From NCBI GenBank assembly GCA_030671315.1, contig DAOUZW010000014.1:1-13967 (forward strand): DNA of 13,967 nucleotides, written 5' to 3'. A program made the position numbers and the translations under genes. Positions 7,076 through 13,522 of the stretch are shown piece by piece (within the stretch, counting starts at the first letter, position 1; each line of letters begins with the position of its first letter). The notes under the pieces were generated by a model that searched no databases, was not told where the DNA came from, and saw only the letters and a list, made by a program, of their open reading frames with translations. The stretch comes from Candidatus Bathyarchaeota archaeon. GTDB lineage: Archaea > Thermoproteota > Bathyarchaeia > 40CM-2-53-6 > RBG-13-38-9.

Positions 7076-8047
7076 TTGGATATTGCGATCAAGACGATTA
7101 ATCTAACAAAAAAATTCAAGGATATTACTGCTGTTGACGATCTGAATGTTGAGATCAAACAAGGTGAGATCTTTGGTTTACTTGGCCCAAATGGAGCTGG
7201 TAAGACTACTACGATCTCAATGTTGTGTACAATTTTGAAGCCGACTGCAGGATCTGCCCAAGTTAATGGTTATGATATACTAAAAGAACCTGAAAAGGTC
7301 CGGAGATCCATTGGAATAGTCTTTCAACAGCCTAGTGTAGATGATATCCTAACAGGCTTCGAAAATCTTCGTCTTCATGCAATGTGGTATGGTGTTCCCA
7401 AGGAAACACGTGAGAAAAGAATAGACGAAGTCCTCGAACTGGTAGGATTACAATCTAGACAGAAGAGTCTCGTGAAAACCTACTCTGGAGGTATGAGAAG
7501 GCGACTTGAGTTGGCTAGAGGATTACTTCACCTCCCAAATGTACTATTCTTGGATGAGCCAACCTTAGGACTTGATCCACAAACTCGAGAACATATATGG
7601 GAATATATTGAAAAAATGTCAAGAGAGCGTGAAATGACAATTGTGCTAACCACGCACTACATGGAAGAAGCTGACAGCCTTTGTGACAGAGTGGCAATAA
7701 TCGATCAGGGAAAGATAGTTGTAATGGATGCACCTGACTCATTGAAGGAGAAAGTTGGTGGAGATATAGTCTATCTAAAGACAACAGCTGCAGATACAAA
7801 CAAATTTAGAGAAATCAAAGAAGTTAGTAAGATAGAGAAAAAGGATGATTGTATAATTCTTACAGTAAAAAATGCAGGTGAACATCTTCAAGAGATCCTT
7901 GAAATTTCTGGAAAAGTTGAAAGCGTTGAAGTAAGATCAGCAAGCCTTGAAGATGTCTTCATAAATTATACGGGCAAAGAAATCAGAACCGAGACCGGTG
8001 AAGGTGGCATTGTTCAGAGAATAATAAAGGAGCGTACAGTAAGATGA
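7076..8047 (+). CDS. ABC-2 exporter ATP-binding subunit (DrrA-like)
   Basis: The product is a 323-residue ATPase of the daunorubicin-resistance/ABC-2 type. The Walker A loop is GPNGAGKTT (37-45), the Q-loop Gln is residue 84, the ABC signature YSGGM is at 136-140, Walker B ends in Asp160-Glu161 (FLDEPT), and the switch His is 195 (TTHYMEEAD). The C-terminal part (about 225-323) has the extra domain seen in DrrA-type subunits, with SLEDVFINYTG as its usual signature. It powers export by the membrane subunit encoded next, with which it overlaps by four bases (ATGA, 8044-8047). The start is TTG at 7076, with GGAG 10 bases upstream. The substrate could be a drug, lipid, glycan or peptide; nothing here decides. 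The zinc-ribbon/HTH gene downstream on the other strand may or may not regulate it. Confidence 0.92.
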   Translation: MDIAIKTINLTKKFKDITAVDDLNVEIKQGEIFGLLGPNGAGKTTTISMLCTILKPTAGSAQVNGYDILKEPEKVRRSIGIVFQQPSVDDILTGFENLRLHAMWYGVPKETREKRIDEVLELVGLQSRQKSLVKTYSGGMRRRLELARGLLHLPNVLFLDEPTLGLDPQTREHIWEYIEKMSREREMTIVLTTHYMEEADSLCDRVAIIDQGKIVVMDAPDSLKEKVGGDIVYLKTTAADTNKFREIKEVSKIEKKDDCIILTVKNAGEHLQEILEISGKVESVEVRSASLEDVFINYTGKEIRTETGEGGIVQRIIKERTVR

Positions 8048-8790
8048 GTCAAGCAGAAGCTATTTACGCCCTCTGGCTAAGAGAGTTTAAGGTTTTCACA
8101 CGTGAAAAATCAAGAATTGTTTCATCGATATTTACTCCCATGCTCTGGATATTTGTTTTCGGTGGCGGCTTAGGTTCAGCAATCAATATTGGAAATGTGA
8201 ACTATCAGATCTTTATTTATCCAGGTATCTTGGTAATGAGTGTGCTCTTCAGTTCCGTATTTTTTGGGGTCTATGTAATCTGGGATAGAAAGATCGATAT
8301 ACTGAAGGCAATTCTTGTAGCTCCTCTATCAAGAACAACAATTTTCGTGGGAAAAGTACTTGGTGGATGTACAGACTCAATGATACAAGCACTGATCATG
8401 TTGCTTGTGAGTTTCGTTCTAGGTATCTACCTGACTGTATCGTCTTTTCTATTGGCCATAACTATACTTTTCCTGTTGGCGCTTAGTCTCGTGAGTACCG
8501 GTTTAATTATAGGATCTCTAATGGAAAGCCCTGAGGGATTCAATATGATCATAAGTTTTCTGATTTTCCCACTCTTCTTCTTCAGTGGTGCTCTATTCCC
8601 AATAGATAATCTGCCTATCTGGCTCTCATTCATTACATATATTAATCCAGTTACATATGGAGTCGATGCTCTTAGAATGGCAATTATAGGCGTATCTCAG
8701 TTTCCATTATATGTAGATCTTATTGTATTAACTGGATTTGCTGTAGTGATGTTCACAATAGGAACAAGGAGCTTCGAAAGAATGAAATAA
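8044..8790 (+). CDS. ABC-2 type exporter permease (DrrB-like)
   Basis: This 248-residue integral membrane protein has six predicted helices at about 26-46, 57-78, 112-135, 137-160, 168-187 and 220-241. The family markers are PGILVMSVLFSS, the cytoplasmic coupling segment DRKIDILKAILVAPLSR (81-97), the FPLFFFSGALFPI motif near 175-187, and NPVTYGVDALR (201-211). It forms the membrane path of the exporter, probably as a homodimer with two ATP-binding subunits from the gene that overlaps its ATG. The length is normal for DrrB, so the exporter is complete as a two-gene system. The next gene is convergent, 79 bases away, and no strong terminator lies between them. Confidence 0.92.
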   Translation: MSQAEAIYALWLREFKVFTREKSRIVSSIFTPMLWIFVFGGGLGSAINIGNVNYQIFIYPGILVMSVLFSSVFFGVYVIWDRKIDILKAILVAPLSRTTIFVGKVLGGCTDSMIQALIMLLVSFVLGIYLTVSSFLLAITILFLLALSLVSTGLIIGSLMESPEGFNMIISFLIFPLFFFSGALFPIDNLPIWLSFITYINPVTYGVDALRMAIIGVSQFPLYVDLIVLTGFAVVMFTIGTRSFERMK

Positions 8791-8869
8791 GACAATTATT
8801 TCGTGCACCCAATAGTATGGACCAAATGTTAATCGTTATGATAAAAGCAGTAGTTTTAAAATTGTCTAC

Positions 8870-9262
8870 TCAAGTTTTACTATTCTTTTCTTGTAGTGAT
8901 TTCTTTTTCATCTCATGAACGTATTTTGGAAAACCTCTGGGAGCATTAGCTGAGAGTTTCATTTTTTTTCTCATTCTGTATATTGCGGAGAATGAAACAT
9001 CCATTTCTCTAGCAATCTGTCTGTCGTTTAGACCTTTTTTGTATAGTTCCATGAATTTGTTCTGTGGAACTGATTTTCTTTTGCCTGTAGATGTTTTCTT
9101 TTTAATTTTTTTCGGGCGTTTTCCTATTCCTGAAGCTTTATCTTCTAATTGTTGCACTGCAGTCCAGAGACTTCCAGAAGTTGGGCTACCGCATTTGTCA
9201 CAAAAGTTTGCGCCTCTTGTTAATTCGGCGTCGCAATTAATGCATGGATACAAACGGACCAT
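8870..9262 (-). CDS. Zinc-ribbon and helix-turn-helix DNA-binding protein
   Basis: This 130-residue protein has three visible parts. Residues 7-24 form a zinc ribbon with Cys7-x2-Cys10 and Cys21-x2-Cys24. Residues 46-66 are a Lys/Arg-rich linker (RPKKIKKKT and GKRKS). Residues about 68-100 look like a resolvase/sigma-4-type helix-turn-helix: FMELYKKGLNDRQIAREMDVSFSAIY, with a DRQIA turn and a basic recognition helix (RMRKKMKL). The tail is again basic. It is probably a sequence-specific transcription regulator acting in the cytoplasm; no catalytic domain is present, so it is not a resolvase or transposase. The start ATG at 9262 places the zinc ribbon at the very N terminus, as is usual. Its target is unknown; the ABC exporter next to it is a candidate only by position. 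A TATA-like AATATTTAA lies upstream on the minus strand near 9307-9315. Confidence 0.75.
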   Translation of the reverse strand: MVRLYPCINCDAELTRGANFCDKCGSPTSGSLWTAVQQLEDKASGIGKRPKKIKKKTSTGKRKSVPQNKFMELYKKGLNDRQIAREMDVSFSAIYRMRKKMKLSANAPRGFPKYVHEMKKKSLQEKNSKT

Positions 9263-9404
9263 CCGTCATAATCACTTGATCAGTATTAATGTCTATGTGG
9301 TCGTTAAATATTATGTATTTTAATGAAATTATGATATTTGTAGACCTAAATAACTTTGCATCTGGTTGATGGTAGAGTTAAGAGAATAGTGGAAGTGGTT
9401 ATCT

Positions 9405-9842
9405 TCAGATTAGATCTTTTCTCATTTTCCAATGTTCAATACTTCCGAAAATAGTATGTGTTTTATTCAATATTTTATATCCATTCTTTTGATAGAATTG
9501 CAAGGCGACATCTCTGCCATTTAATATCACGTGATGGGCTCCCTTATTTTTCGCAATTTTTTCAAGTTCTCTAAGTAATAGGGTTCCGATTCCTCTGTTC
9601 TGGAAGTCTAATTCCACTGCCATATACCTTATCTGAGCTTCAACACCCGAATTGAGATGTAATCTGCCCACAGCGACTATTTTTTTATTCATACAAGCCA
9701 TTAGATGAATTGATTCTTCTTCTAATGGATCTTTCTCACTTCCACGTGGTTGTTTCCATGGTTCTCTAAGAATTCTCCATCTGAGATCATAATATTTCTC
9801 AATATCGACTTGATTCTTAGGTTGGAGAATCTCAATTTTCAT
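9405..9842 (-). CDS. GNAT family N-acetyltransferase
   Basis: The product is a cytosolic acyltransferase of 145 residues when started at ATG 9842. It has the GNAT order of elements: an N-terminal strand and helix (DLRWRILREPW), strands around HLMACMNKKIVAVGRL, the acetyl-CoA pyrophosphate loop QNRGIGT (about 81-87) after the strand IRYMAVE, and the C-terminal YQKNGYKI element. It moves an acetyl group from acetyl-CoA to an amine that cannot be named. An in-frame TTG six bases upstream (9848) lies in the ribosome site, GGTGAT at 9853-9848, which sits five bases before the ATG; the ATG is therefore the start. The gene follows the FAH-family gene by 57 bases on the same strand and may share its transcript. 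Confidence 0.87.
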   Translation of the reverse strand: MKIEILQPKNQVDIEKYYDLRWRILREPWKQPRGSEKDPLEEESIHLMACMNKKIVAVGRLHLNSGVEAQIRYMAVELDFQNRGIGTLLLRELEKIAKNKGAHHVILNGRDVALQFYQKNGYKILNKTHTIFGSIEHWKMRKDLI

Positions 9843-9847
9843 TATCA

Positions 9848-9853
9848 ATCACC
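9848..9853 (-). promoter_or_regulatory. Shine-Dalgarno site that decides the GNAT start
   Basis: GGTGAT on the minus strand matches the archaeal anti-Shine-Dalgarno complement and is five bases from ATG 9842. It overlaps the alternative TTG at 9848, which rules that TTG out as a good start. Confidence 0.6.
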
Positions 9854-9899
9854 GTTCTGAAAATCAGAAGACTTAGCGCGCGCAACACCAAAGTATGTG

Positions 9900-10913
9900 T
9901 TATTTATTTTCTGAGTTTCTAATTATTTTATTCTTAAGAATTCCAATGCCCTCTATCTCTAATTCTACTGTATCGCCCGGTTTTACCCATTTGTCCAACT
10001 CTGCACCGCATCCGCCTCCCACTGTCCCCGAACCAAAGAATTCTCCAGGATAAAGTGTTTCATCTTGGGAACAATATTCAATCATATCTTCCCATTTCCA
10101 ATACATATCGCCACTATTGCCTTCACAAGTAATTTCGCCATTTATTCTAGCTATCATTTTCAAATTATTGATTTTAGAGTGAAGCTCGTCAGTGGTAACT
10201 AGGCATGGGCCCATTATATTGCTGTTATTGAAATCTTTTCCTTTTGCAGGTCCCATGCTAACTTCCATTTCTGCCATTTGACGATCTCTAGCACTTATAT
10301 CATCAAATATTGTATATCCTGCAATGTGTTCAGCAGCTTTCTTTTTTGATATGTTCGTACCTTTCTTCCCGATGTACATGCCCAATTCCAATTCATAATC
10401 TAATTTCTCCGTATAACTGGGCCAAAGAATTGGATCATCAGGCCCAGCAACAGTATTTGGATTGCCCTTGTGGTAAATAGGAATCTCATACCATACCTTC
10501 GGGATTGGTTTGCCACGTTTCTTTAGGGCAGTTTCCAAATGTTTTTCGAATCCCATAAAATCTCTTATCGATTGAGGTCTGGGTATAGGAGCAAGAAGTC
10601 TGATATCTTCTCTTCTATATGTGATTTGTTCAGACTTTGGTCCTACTAATTGTTCATTTCTTCTCAATCCTCTCTCAACAAATTCTTTACCCTTTTTAGA
10701 AGCCTCATAAGATGTGGATCCAAGATGAAGAAACTGAACCATGTCAGATGGAATCAATGCGTTAGCCAAGGCGTAAATATCTTCTTCTGATCTCTCATAA
10801 TGCAGATGGGATGCATAAGCAGAATTAAGATCAATTATGAGGTTAGAGCTAAGACAGCCTAATCTATTGAATAGTTCAATAGGGTGTTTTACTTGAAAAG
10901 TGACTAACTTCAT
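9900..10913 (-). CDS. Fumarylacetoacetate hydrolase family enzyme
   Basis: This 337-residue cytosolic enzyme has an N-terminal domain (about 1-105) and a FAH C-terminal domain. Residues line up with the known fumarylacetoacetase site: Asp118 and His125 (DFMGFEKH, same spacing as Asp126/His133 of mouse FAH), metal-binding Glu174 and Glu176 (LDYELELG), Asp205 (FDDISARD), the catalytic-site Lys226 (GKDFNN), and the GTVGGGCG turn near 296-303. All are present, so an active metal-dependent C-C bond hydrolase is likely, acting on fumarylacetoacetate or a related 2,4-diketo acid from aromatic breakdown. No other tyrosine or catechol pathway gene is in the window, so the substrate is open; a decarboxylase or hydratase of the same fold is possible. 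The ATG at 10913 has a GGGG-containing leader. A TATA box about 40-50 bases upstream is shared with the divergent MFS gene. Confidence 0.88.
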   Translation of the reverse strand: MKLVTFQVKHPIELFNRLGCLSSNLIIDLNSAYASHLHYERSEEDIYALANALIPSDMVQFLHLGSTSYEASKKGKEFVERGLRRNEQLVGPKSEQITYRREDIRLLAPIPRPQSIRDFMGFEKHLETALKKRGKPIPKVWYEIPIYHKGNPNTVAGPDDPILWPSYTEKLDYELELGMYIGKKGTNISKKKAAEHIAGYTIFDDISARDRQMAEMEVSMGPAKGKDFNNSNIMGPCLVTTDELHSKINNLKMIARINGEITCEGNSGDMYWKWEDMIEYCSQDETLYPGEFFGSGTVGGGCGAELDKWVKPGDTVELEIEGIGILKNKIIRNSENK

Positions 10914-10953
10914 TTATCATACCCCAAGAATTTCTATTAGAATAAGTGCAGAG

Positions 10954-10965
10954 ATTTATAAAAAT
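10954..10965. promoter_or_regulatory. Near-symmetric TATA box between FAH and MFS genes
   Basis: ATTTATAAAAAT reads as a good TATA box on both strands. On the minus strand it predicts a transcript start near 10933, about 20 bases before the FAH-family ATG. On the plus strand it predicts a start near 10986, about 45 bases before the MFS GTG. The minus-strand fit is the better one. Confidence 0.5.
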
Positions 10966-11011
10966 TAATGAACTGGAAAAAAATTATTGCTAAAGACTCA
11001 TAAGCTACAAT

Positions 11012-11023
11012 TGAAAGCTTTCA
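11012..11023. repeat. 12-base perfect palindrome before the MFS gene
   Basis: TGAAAGCTTTCA lies 8 bases before the GTG start and inside the predicted leader. It could be an operator, but about three perfect 12-base palindromes are expected by chance in a window of this size, so weight is low. Confidence 0.25.
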
Positions 11024-11030
11024 TTTTAAA

Positions 11031-11600
11031 GTGGGAGGAAAAAAAATCAAAAGTTTTAACCTTCTGCTAAATACCGTAATTTTATCACATGGATTAAATC
11101 ATGTACTACAACTTGTTCTTCCAACATTACTTCCGACCTTAATCTTAGAGTTTGAGATATCAAATTATACAGCGGGACTCTTGGTAGCATGTTTTCTCCT
11201 ACCGTACTCTCTATTGCAAATTCCATTTGGATATCTGTCTGATCGTAAAGGTCGCAAGAAAATACTGGTCGTCGGAATATTCCTTTATTCACTTGGGACC
11301 TTACTATGTGGATTATCACAAAATATCATGCAGCTTGGCATCTACCAATTCATAGCAGGGGTCGGCGGTGCGTCATATCACCCGATTGGAATACCCTTGG
11401 CTTCATTGGCAGTTGAAAAAGGTCGACGCGGTCAGGCAATGGGTTTTCATCAGACAGGTGGTGCGATAGGGGCATTCATAGCTCCACTTGTTTCTGCATC
11501 TATCGCCATATTTCTAGGATGGAGATATAGCTTTATGTTCTTGTCCATTTTTGGTTTCGTTTTAGGTTTATTCATTTGGACTAGAATGAATCCACACTAA
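11031..11600 (+). CDS. MFS transporter, N-terminal half (helices 1-6)
   Basis: The 189-residue product has six membrane helices and the first half of a major facilitator transporter. MFS motif A is present between helices 2 and 3 (GYLSDRKGRKK, about residues 66-76). The segment GVGGASYHPIG and the following GFHQTGGAIGAFIAPL resemble the fosmidomycin-resistance (Fsr)/sugar-exporter branch. It stops after FIWTRMNPH, just past helix 6, where the normal protein would enter the central cytoplasmic loop. The next half begins at an ATG overlapping the TAA by one base (TAATG, 11598-11602). The two may make a two-chain transporter or be one gene broken by a small frameshift. The GTG at 11031 is the only start before the first helix; GGGAGG (11033-11038) falls inside the reading frame, so the ribosome site is unusual and a leaderless or misplaced start is possible. 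Confidence 0.8.
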   Translation: MGGKKIKSFNLLLNTVILSHGLNHVLQLVLPTLLPTLILEFEISNYTAGLLVACFLLPYSLLQIPFGYLSDRKGRKKILVVGIFLYSLGTLLCGLSQNIMQLGIYQFIAGVGGASYHPIGIPLASLAVEKGRRGQAMGFHQTGGAIGAFIAPLVSASIAIFLGWRYSFMFLSIFGFVLGLFIWTRMNPH

Positions 11601-12205
11601 TGGATAAAAAAAATGAGAGAATTAGTAATCTTAGATCCGTTTTCAAAAACCAAAAAGTTGTAAAACTAATTATTCTGTTATTTACCTTCGGTTTATTACA
11701 TGTCATTTCATATAGGGCGTTGATGCCGTTTCTTACAACTTATGCTATTGTAAAACATGCTCTTAATCTGGAATCTGCTGCTCAATTGCTATCGCTACTT
11801 CAAATTATGGGAATAATTGGGAGTCCATTGTTTGGAAGACTATCTGATGGAATTGGTAGAAAACCAACTTTGTACATTATACTGATGTCGCAAGCACTAG
11901 TAATGTATCTGATTACTTATTCTTCTATTGGAATCCTCGTAATTTTACTCGGGGTAATGGGTCTTATTGCGTTTGGATGTTTAGCTGTTACCGATACTTG
12001 GATCACTGAGATGAATTTTCCTCAAATAATGGGAACTTTAGTTGGTGTTGCTGTAAGTGCAAGTTTCTTCATAGGAGCAATAATTACGCCTATAGTGGGA
12101 TTTCTTGCAGATAAAATTGATTTTGATTATGCTTTTAGAATTATAGCAATATTGACTCTGGCTGGTATACCTATTCTTAAAATAATTTCCGATAAAGATT
12201 CATAA
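11600..12205 (+). CDS. MFS transporter, C-terminal half (helices 7-12)
   Basis: The 201-residue product supplies six more membrane helices. A basic loop (residues 1-22) is followed by helix 7 (LIILLFTFGLLHVIS), a second motif A copy between helices 8 and 9 (GSPLFGRLSDGIGRK, about 74-88), and a typical C-terminal end after helix 12. Together with the preceding half the total is about 390 residues, the normal length for a single MFS protein. The frame here is open upstream only to about 11585 (stop at 11582-11584), so a one- or two-base change between 11585 and 11597 would join the halves. The A8 run at 11606-11613 lies after the stop of the first half and cannot by itself explain the break. 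Substrate unknown; export of a drug or small metabolite is typical of the subfamily. Confidence 0.8.
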   Translation: MDKKNERISNLRSVFKNQKVVKLIILLFTFGLLHVISYRALMPFLTTYAIVKHALNLESAAQLLSLLQIMGIIGSPLFGRLSDGIGRKPTLYIILMSQALVMYLITYSSIGILVILLGVMGLIAFGCLAVTDTWITEMNFPQIMGTLVGVAVSASFFIGAIITPIVGFLADKIDFDYAFRIIAILTLAGIPILKIISDKDS

Positions 12206-12207
12206 AT

Positions 12208-12573
12208 CTATTTTTTCTTTCCTAATCTACCTTTGAACTTTTCTATTGGATATCTTCTCTTATTTTTTCCAATTTTTTTGAGAATAGTTTGAGCGATGTC
12301 TATTTCTAATGTATTTGATAAGCTAATGCAATATATGAAAATGTCAGCTAACTCATCTTTAATATTGGAATTTTGGAAGCTATTTGATTCATTTTTCTTA
12401 TGATTATCTTTTAATGACCATTGAAATGTTTCTAGAAGTTCCGCTGATTCAATACAAATAGACTCTGCAAGATTTCTTGGAGTATGATATTTAATCCAAT
12501 CTCTTTCAATAACAAAGTCTTTGATAGTTTCTTTCATTTGTTGAAAAGTGCAAACATTATCATTAGTTTTCAT
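12208..12573 (-). CDS. MazG-like nucleotide pyrophosphohydrolase (short, iMazG type)
   Basis: This 121-residue cytosolic protein is an all-alpha NTP pyrophosphatase that would cut nucleoside triphosphates to the monophosphate and pyrophosphate, often for removing non-canonical dNTPs. The metal motif is complete: Glu42-x2-Glu45, 28 residues, then Glu74-x2-Asp77 (ESAELLE and KDELADIF), in agreement with the EXXE...EXXD pattern. The flanking RNLAESICIE and the basic C-terminal tail (RRYPIEKFKGR) match small archaeal and bacterial MazG-like proteins. The single-domain length implies a dimer or tetramer. It converges on the MFS gene with two bases between the stop codons. The ATG at 12573 is the natural start. 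A 13-base palindrome lies 12 bases upstream. Confidence 0.9.
   Translation of the reverse strand: MKTNDNVCTFQQMKETIKDFVIERDWIKYHTPRNLAESICIESAELLETFQWSLKDNHKKNESNSFQNSNIKDELADIFIYCISLSNTLEIDIAQTILKKIGKNKRRYPIEKFKGRLGKKK
12211..12220 (+). terminator. T-rich end of the MFS transcript
   Basis: TTTTTTCTTT begins six bases after the MFS stop and lies inside the last codons (Lys-Lys-Lys) of the convergent MazG-like gene. A T-rich stretch of this kind is enough for archaeal termination. Confidence 0.4.
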
Positions 12574-12585
12574 TGTTAAGCACTA

Positions 12586-12598
12586 ACTCTTTAAGAGT
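12586..12598. repeat. 13-base palindrome upstream of the MazG-like gene
   Basis: ACTCTTtAAGAGT is symmetric around a central T and sits 12 bases before the ATG at 12573. Beyond it, CCTAAAA (12600-12606) pairs with TTTTAGG (12627-12633). These could be a regulator site over the promoter; chance is not excluded for either. Confidence 0.25.
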
Positions 12599-12717
12599 AC
12601 CTAAAACATGTCCTAGGAATATTACTTTTTAGGAATGTCGGGCAAGAACATTTCATGAATACGAATAGCCTTGAGGACCAACTTTGAATTATAGTTATGA
12701 TCAGGTTAGATGCAAAT

Positions 12718-12725
12718 AAAAAAAA
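12718..12725 (-). terminator. T8 tract after the DUF1508 gene
   Basis: The minus strand reads CTCTCTTTTTTTTATTTG about 20 bases after the stop of the DUF1508 gene. A run of eight T residues is a typical archaeal factor-independent terminator. Confidence 0.55.
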
Positions 12726-12745
12726 GAGAGAAATGAAATTATTGC

Positions 12746-12928
12746 TTATTCACTTTGATCTTCAATCTCAGCGATGGGAGCATTTGTTTTAACTGATTCA
12801 ATACCGTTCATGCATGATGCCTTGGCTGTATACGCCTCACTTACGGCAATAATTTCATTATTTGCTGCTCTTAGTCTGAAACGGAATTGTCCACTGGCGT
12901 CCTTATAGACTTCAAACTTTGCTGGCAT
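12746..12928 (-). CDS. DUF1508 (YegP-like) small protein, single repeat
   Basis: The 60-residue product matches the DUF1508/YegP unit: KFEVYKDASGQFRFRLRAAN, then EIIAVSEAYTAKASCMNGIESVK and an acidic tail. The markers are the FRFRL strand, the SEAYTAK turn and the NGIESVK helix. The bacterial YegP carries two such repeats; one repeat, as here, would be expected to dimerise. The function of the family is not established. The ATG at 12928 gives the standard start (MPAKFEVY). A CTTAAGTTT element (12963-12955 on the minus strand) would place transcription only a few bases before the ATG, so the message may be nearly leaderless. It is followed by a T8 terminator and seems to be transcribed alone. 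Confidence 0.9.
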   Translation of the reverse strand: MPAKFEVYKDASGQFRFRLRAANNEIIAVSEAYTAKASCMNGIESVKTNAPIAEIEDQSE

Positions 12929-13225
12929 ACGTATCCCAGCATGATATGAGGCTGAAACTTAAGAGGCTTTCTGGTAAAACGTTTCATGTAGATTATACTA
13001 TTGGATATAGCTAACTAATCTCTATGCAAATTATGTCTTCCTTAGATTATGGTTTTGATGAGATGTGATTTGTAAGAGCGAGATTAAGGCCTAGTGCGTG
13101 TCAAACTGCAATTAACAACCTATGAGACATCGATGTATCATTCATGATTCAAAAGTGTAGAAGCCCTTATTTGTGAAATGCGATTTCCCTTTTTATAAAT
13201 CCATTATTTAGGTAAGGAATAATTC
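12929..13225. other. Intergenic region between the DUF1508 and RHH genes
   Basis: These 297 bases hold the divergent promoters of the two small genes. No open frame longer than about 15-30 codons with family features, no tRNA and no repeat array is seen. It has a 13-base near-palindrome, GAAATgcgATTTC, at 13175-13187 next to the TATA box of the RHH gene, and a 14-base segment at 13029-13042 that recurs at the start of the second RHH gene (13692-13705). Confidence 0.4.
13191..13200 (+). promoter_or_regulatory. TATA box of the first RHH gene with adjacent palindrome
   Basis: TTTTATAAAT is one of the best TATA matches in the window. It predicts a transcript start near 13221-13225, right at the TTG start (13226), so the message may be leaderless. 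GAAATgcgATTTC (13175-13187) lies just upstream over the expected BRE and could be an autoregulatory site. Confidence 0.5.
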
Positions 13226-13411
13226 TTGCTTGATGATAGTCATGAATTAATTTATGTACCGGAATGTTTGGTTCAAGAAATAGATGATATGATCAAGAAT
13301 AGCAGATTGTATCGCAATAGAGAAGATTTTGTATTCGACGCAATTGAGAAGTTTATCTCAGACGCTGTTAAAGAGAAAATCGAAAGGTCTTATATTAGAA
13401 AATGTGGTTAA
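13226..13411 (+). CDS. Small ribbon-helix-helix DNA-binding protein 1
   Basis: The 61-residue product has a CopG/Arc-type ribbon-helix-helix layout: a beta strand at residues 6-11 (HELIYV), helix 1 at about 12-24 (PECLVQEIDDMIK), a turn with SRLYRNRED, and helix 2 at about 31-44 (EDFVFDAIEKFIS), then a charged tail. It should bind DNA as a dimer through the paired strands. No toxin gene adjoins it, so it looks like a stand-alone regulator rather than half of a toxin-antitoxin pair. The start is TTG at 13226, the first possible start before the strand. AAGGA (13214-13218) could serve as ribosome site if the transcript begins earlier than the TATA box predicts. It resembles the convergent gene 111 bases downstream. 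Confidence 0.75.
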   Translation: MLDDSHELIYVPECLVQEIDDMIKNSRLYRNREDFVFDAIEKFISDAVKEKIERSYIRKCG

Positions 13412-13513
13412 AGATCTAGTTAGTATATTATCACAGCGTCAATAATATTGTATTCTTTAACAGGTACTTCCATTCAAGTCAATGAAATTTAGAGAGATGT
13501 TATACCAATTGAG

Positions 13514-13519
13514 TTTTTT
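13514..13519 (+). terminator. T6 tract after the first RHH gene
   Basis: A run of six T residues about 100 bases after the stop and just before the end of the convergent RHH gene. It is the only T-run in this interval, so it is the likely end of the plus-strand transcript. Confidence 0.3.
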
Positions 13520-13522
13520 ATA

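Noticed and set aside
7515..7799. 94-codon minus-strand open frame inside the ABC ATPase gene
   Set aside because: It lies opposite the Walker B and D-loop coding region and shows low-complexity Leu/His/Ser content typical of an antisense shadow.
7076..8047. ABC ATPase as the energising subunit (EcfA) for the S-component-like protein
   Set aside because: It is DrrA-like, with the ABC-2 C-terminal signature, and overlaps its own permease gene; the S-component gene is 4 kb away and in another operon.
11606..11613. A8 run as the site of a slippage that joins the two MFS halves
   Set aside because: The TAA of the first half lies before the run, so slippage there cannot bypass the stop.
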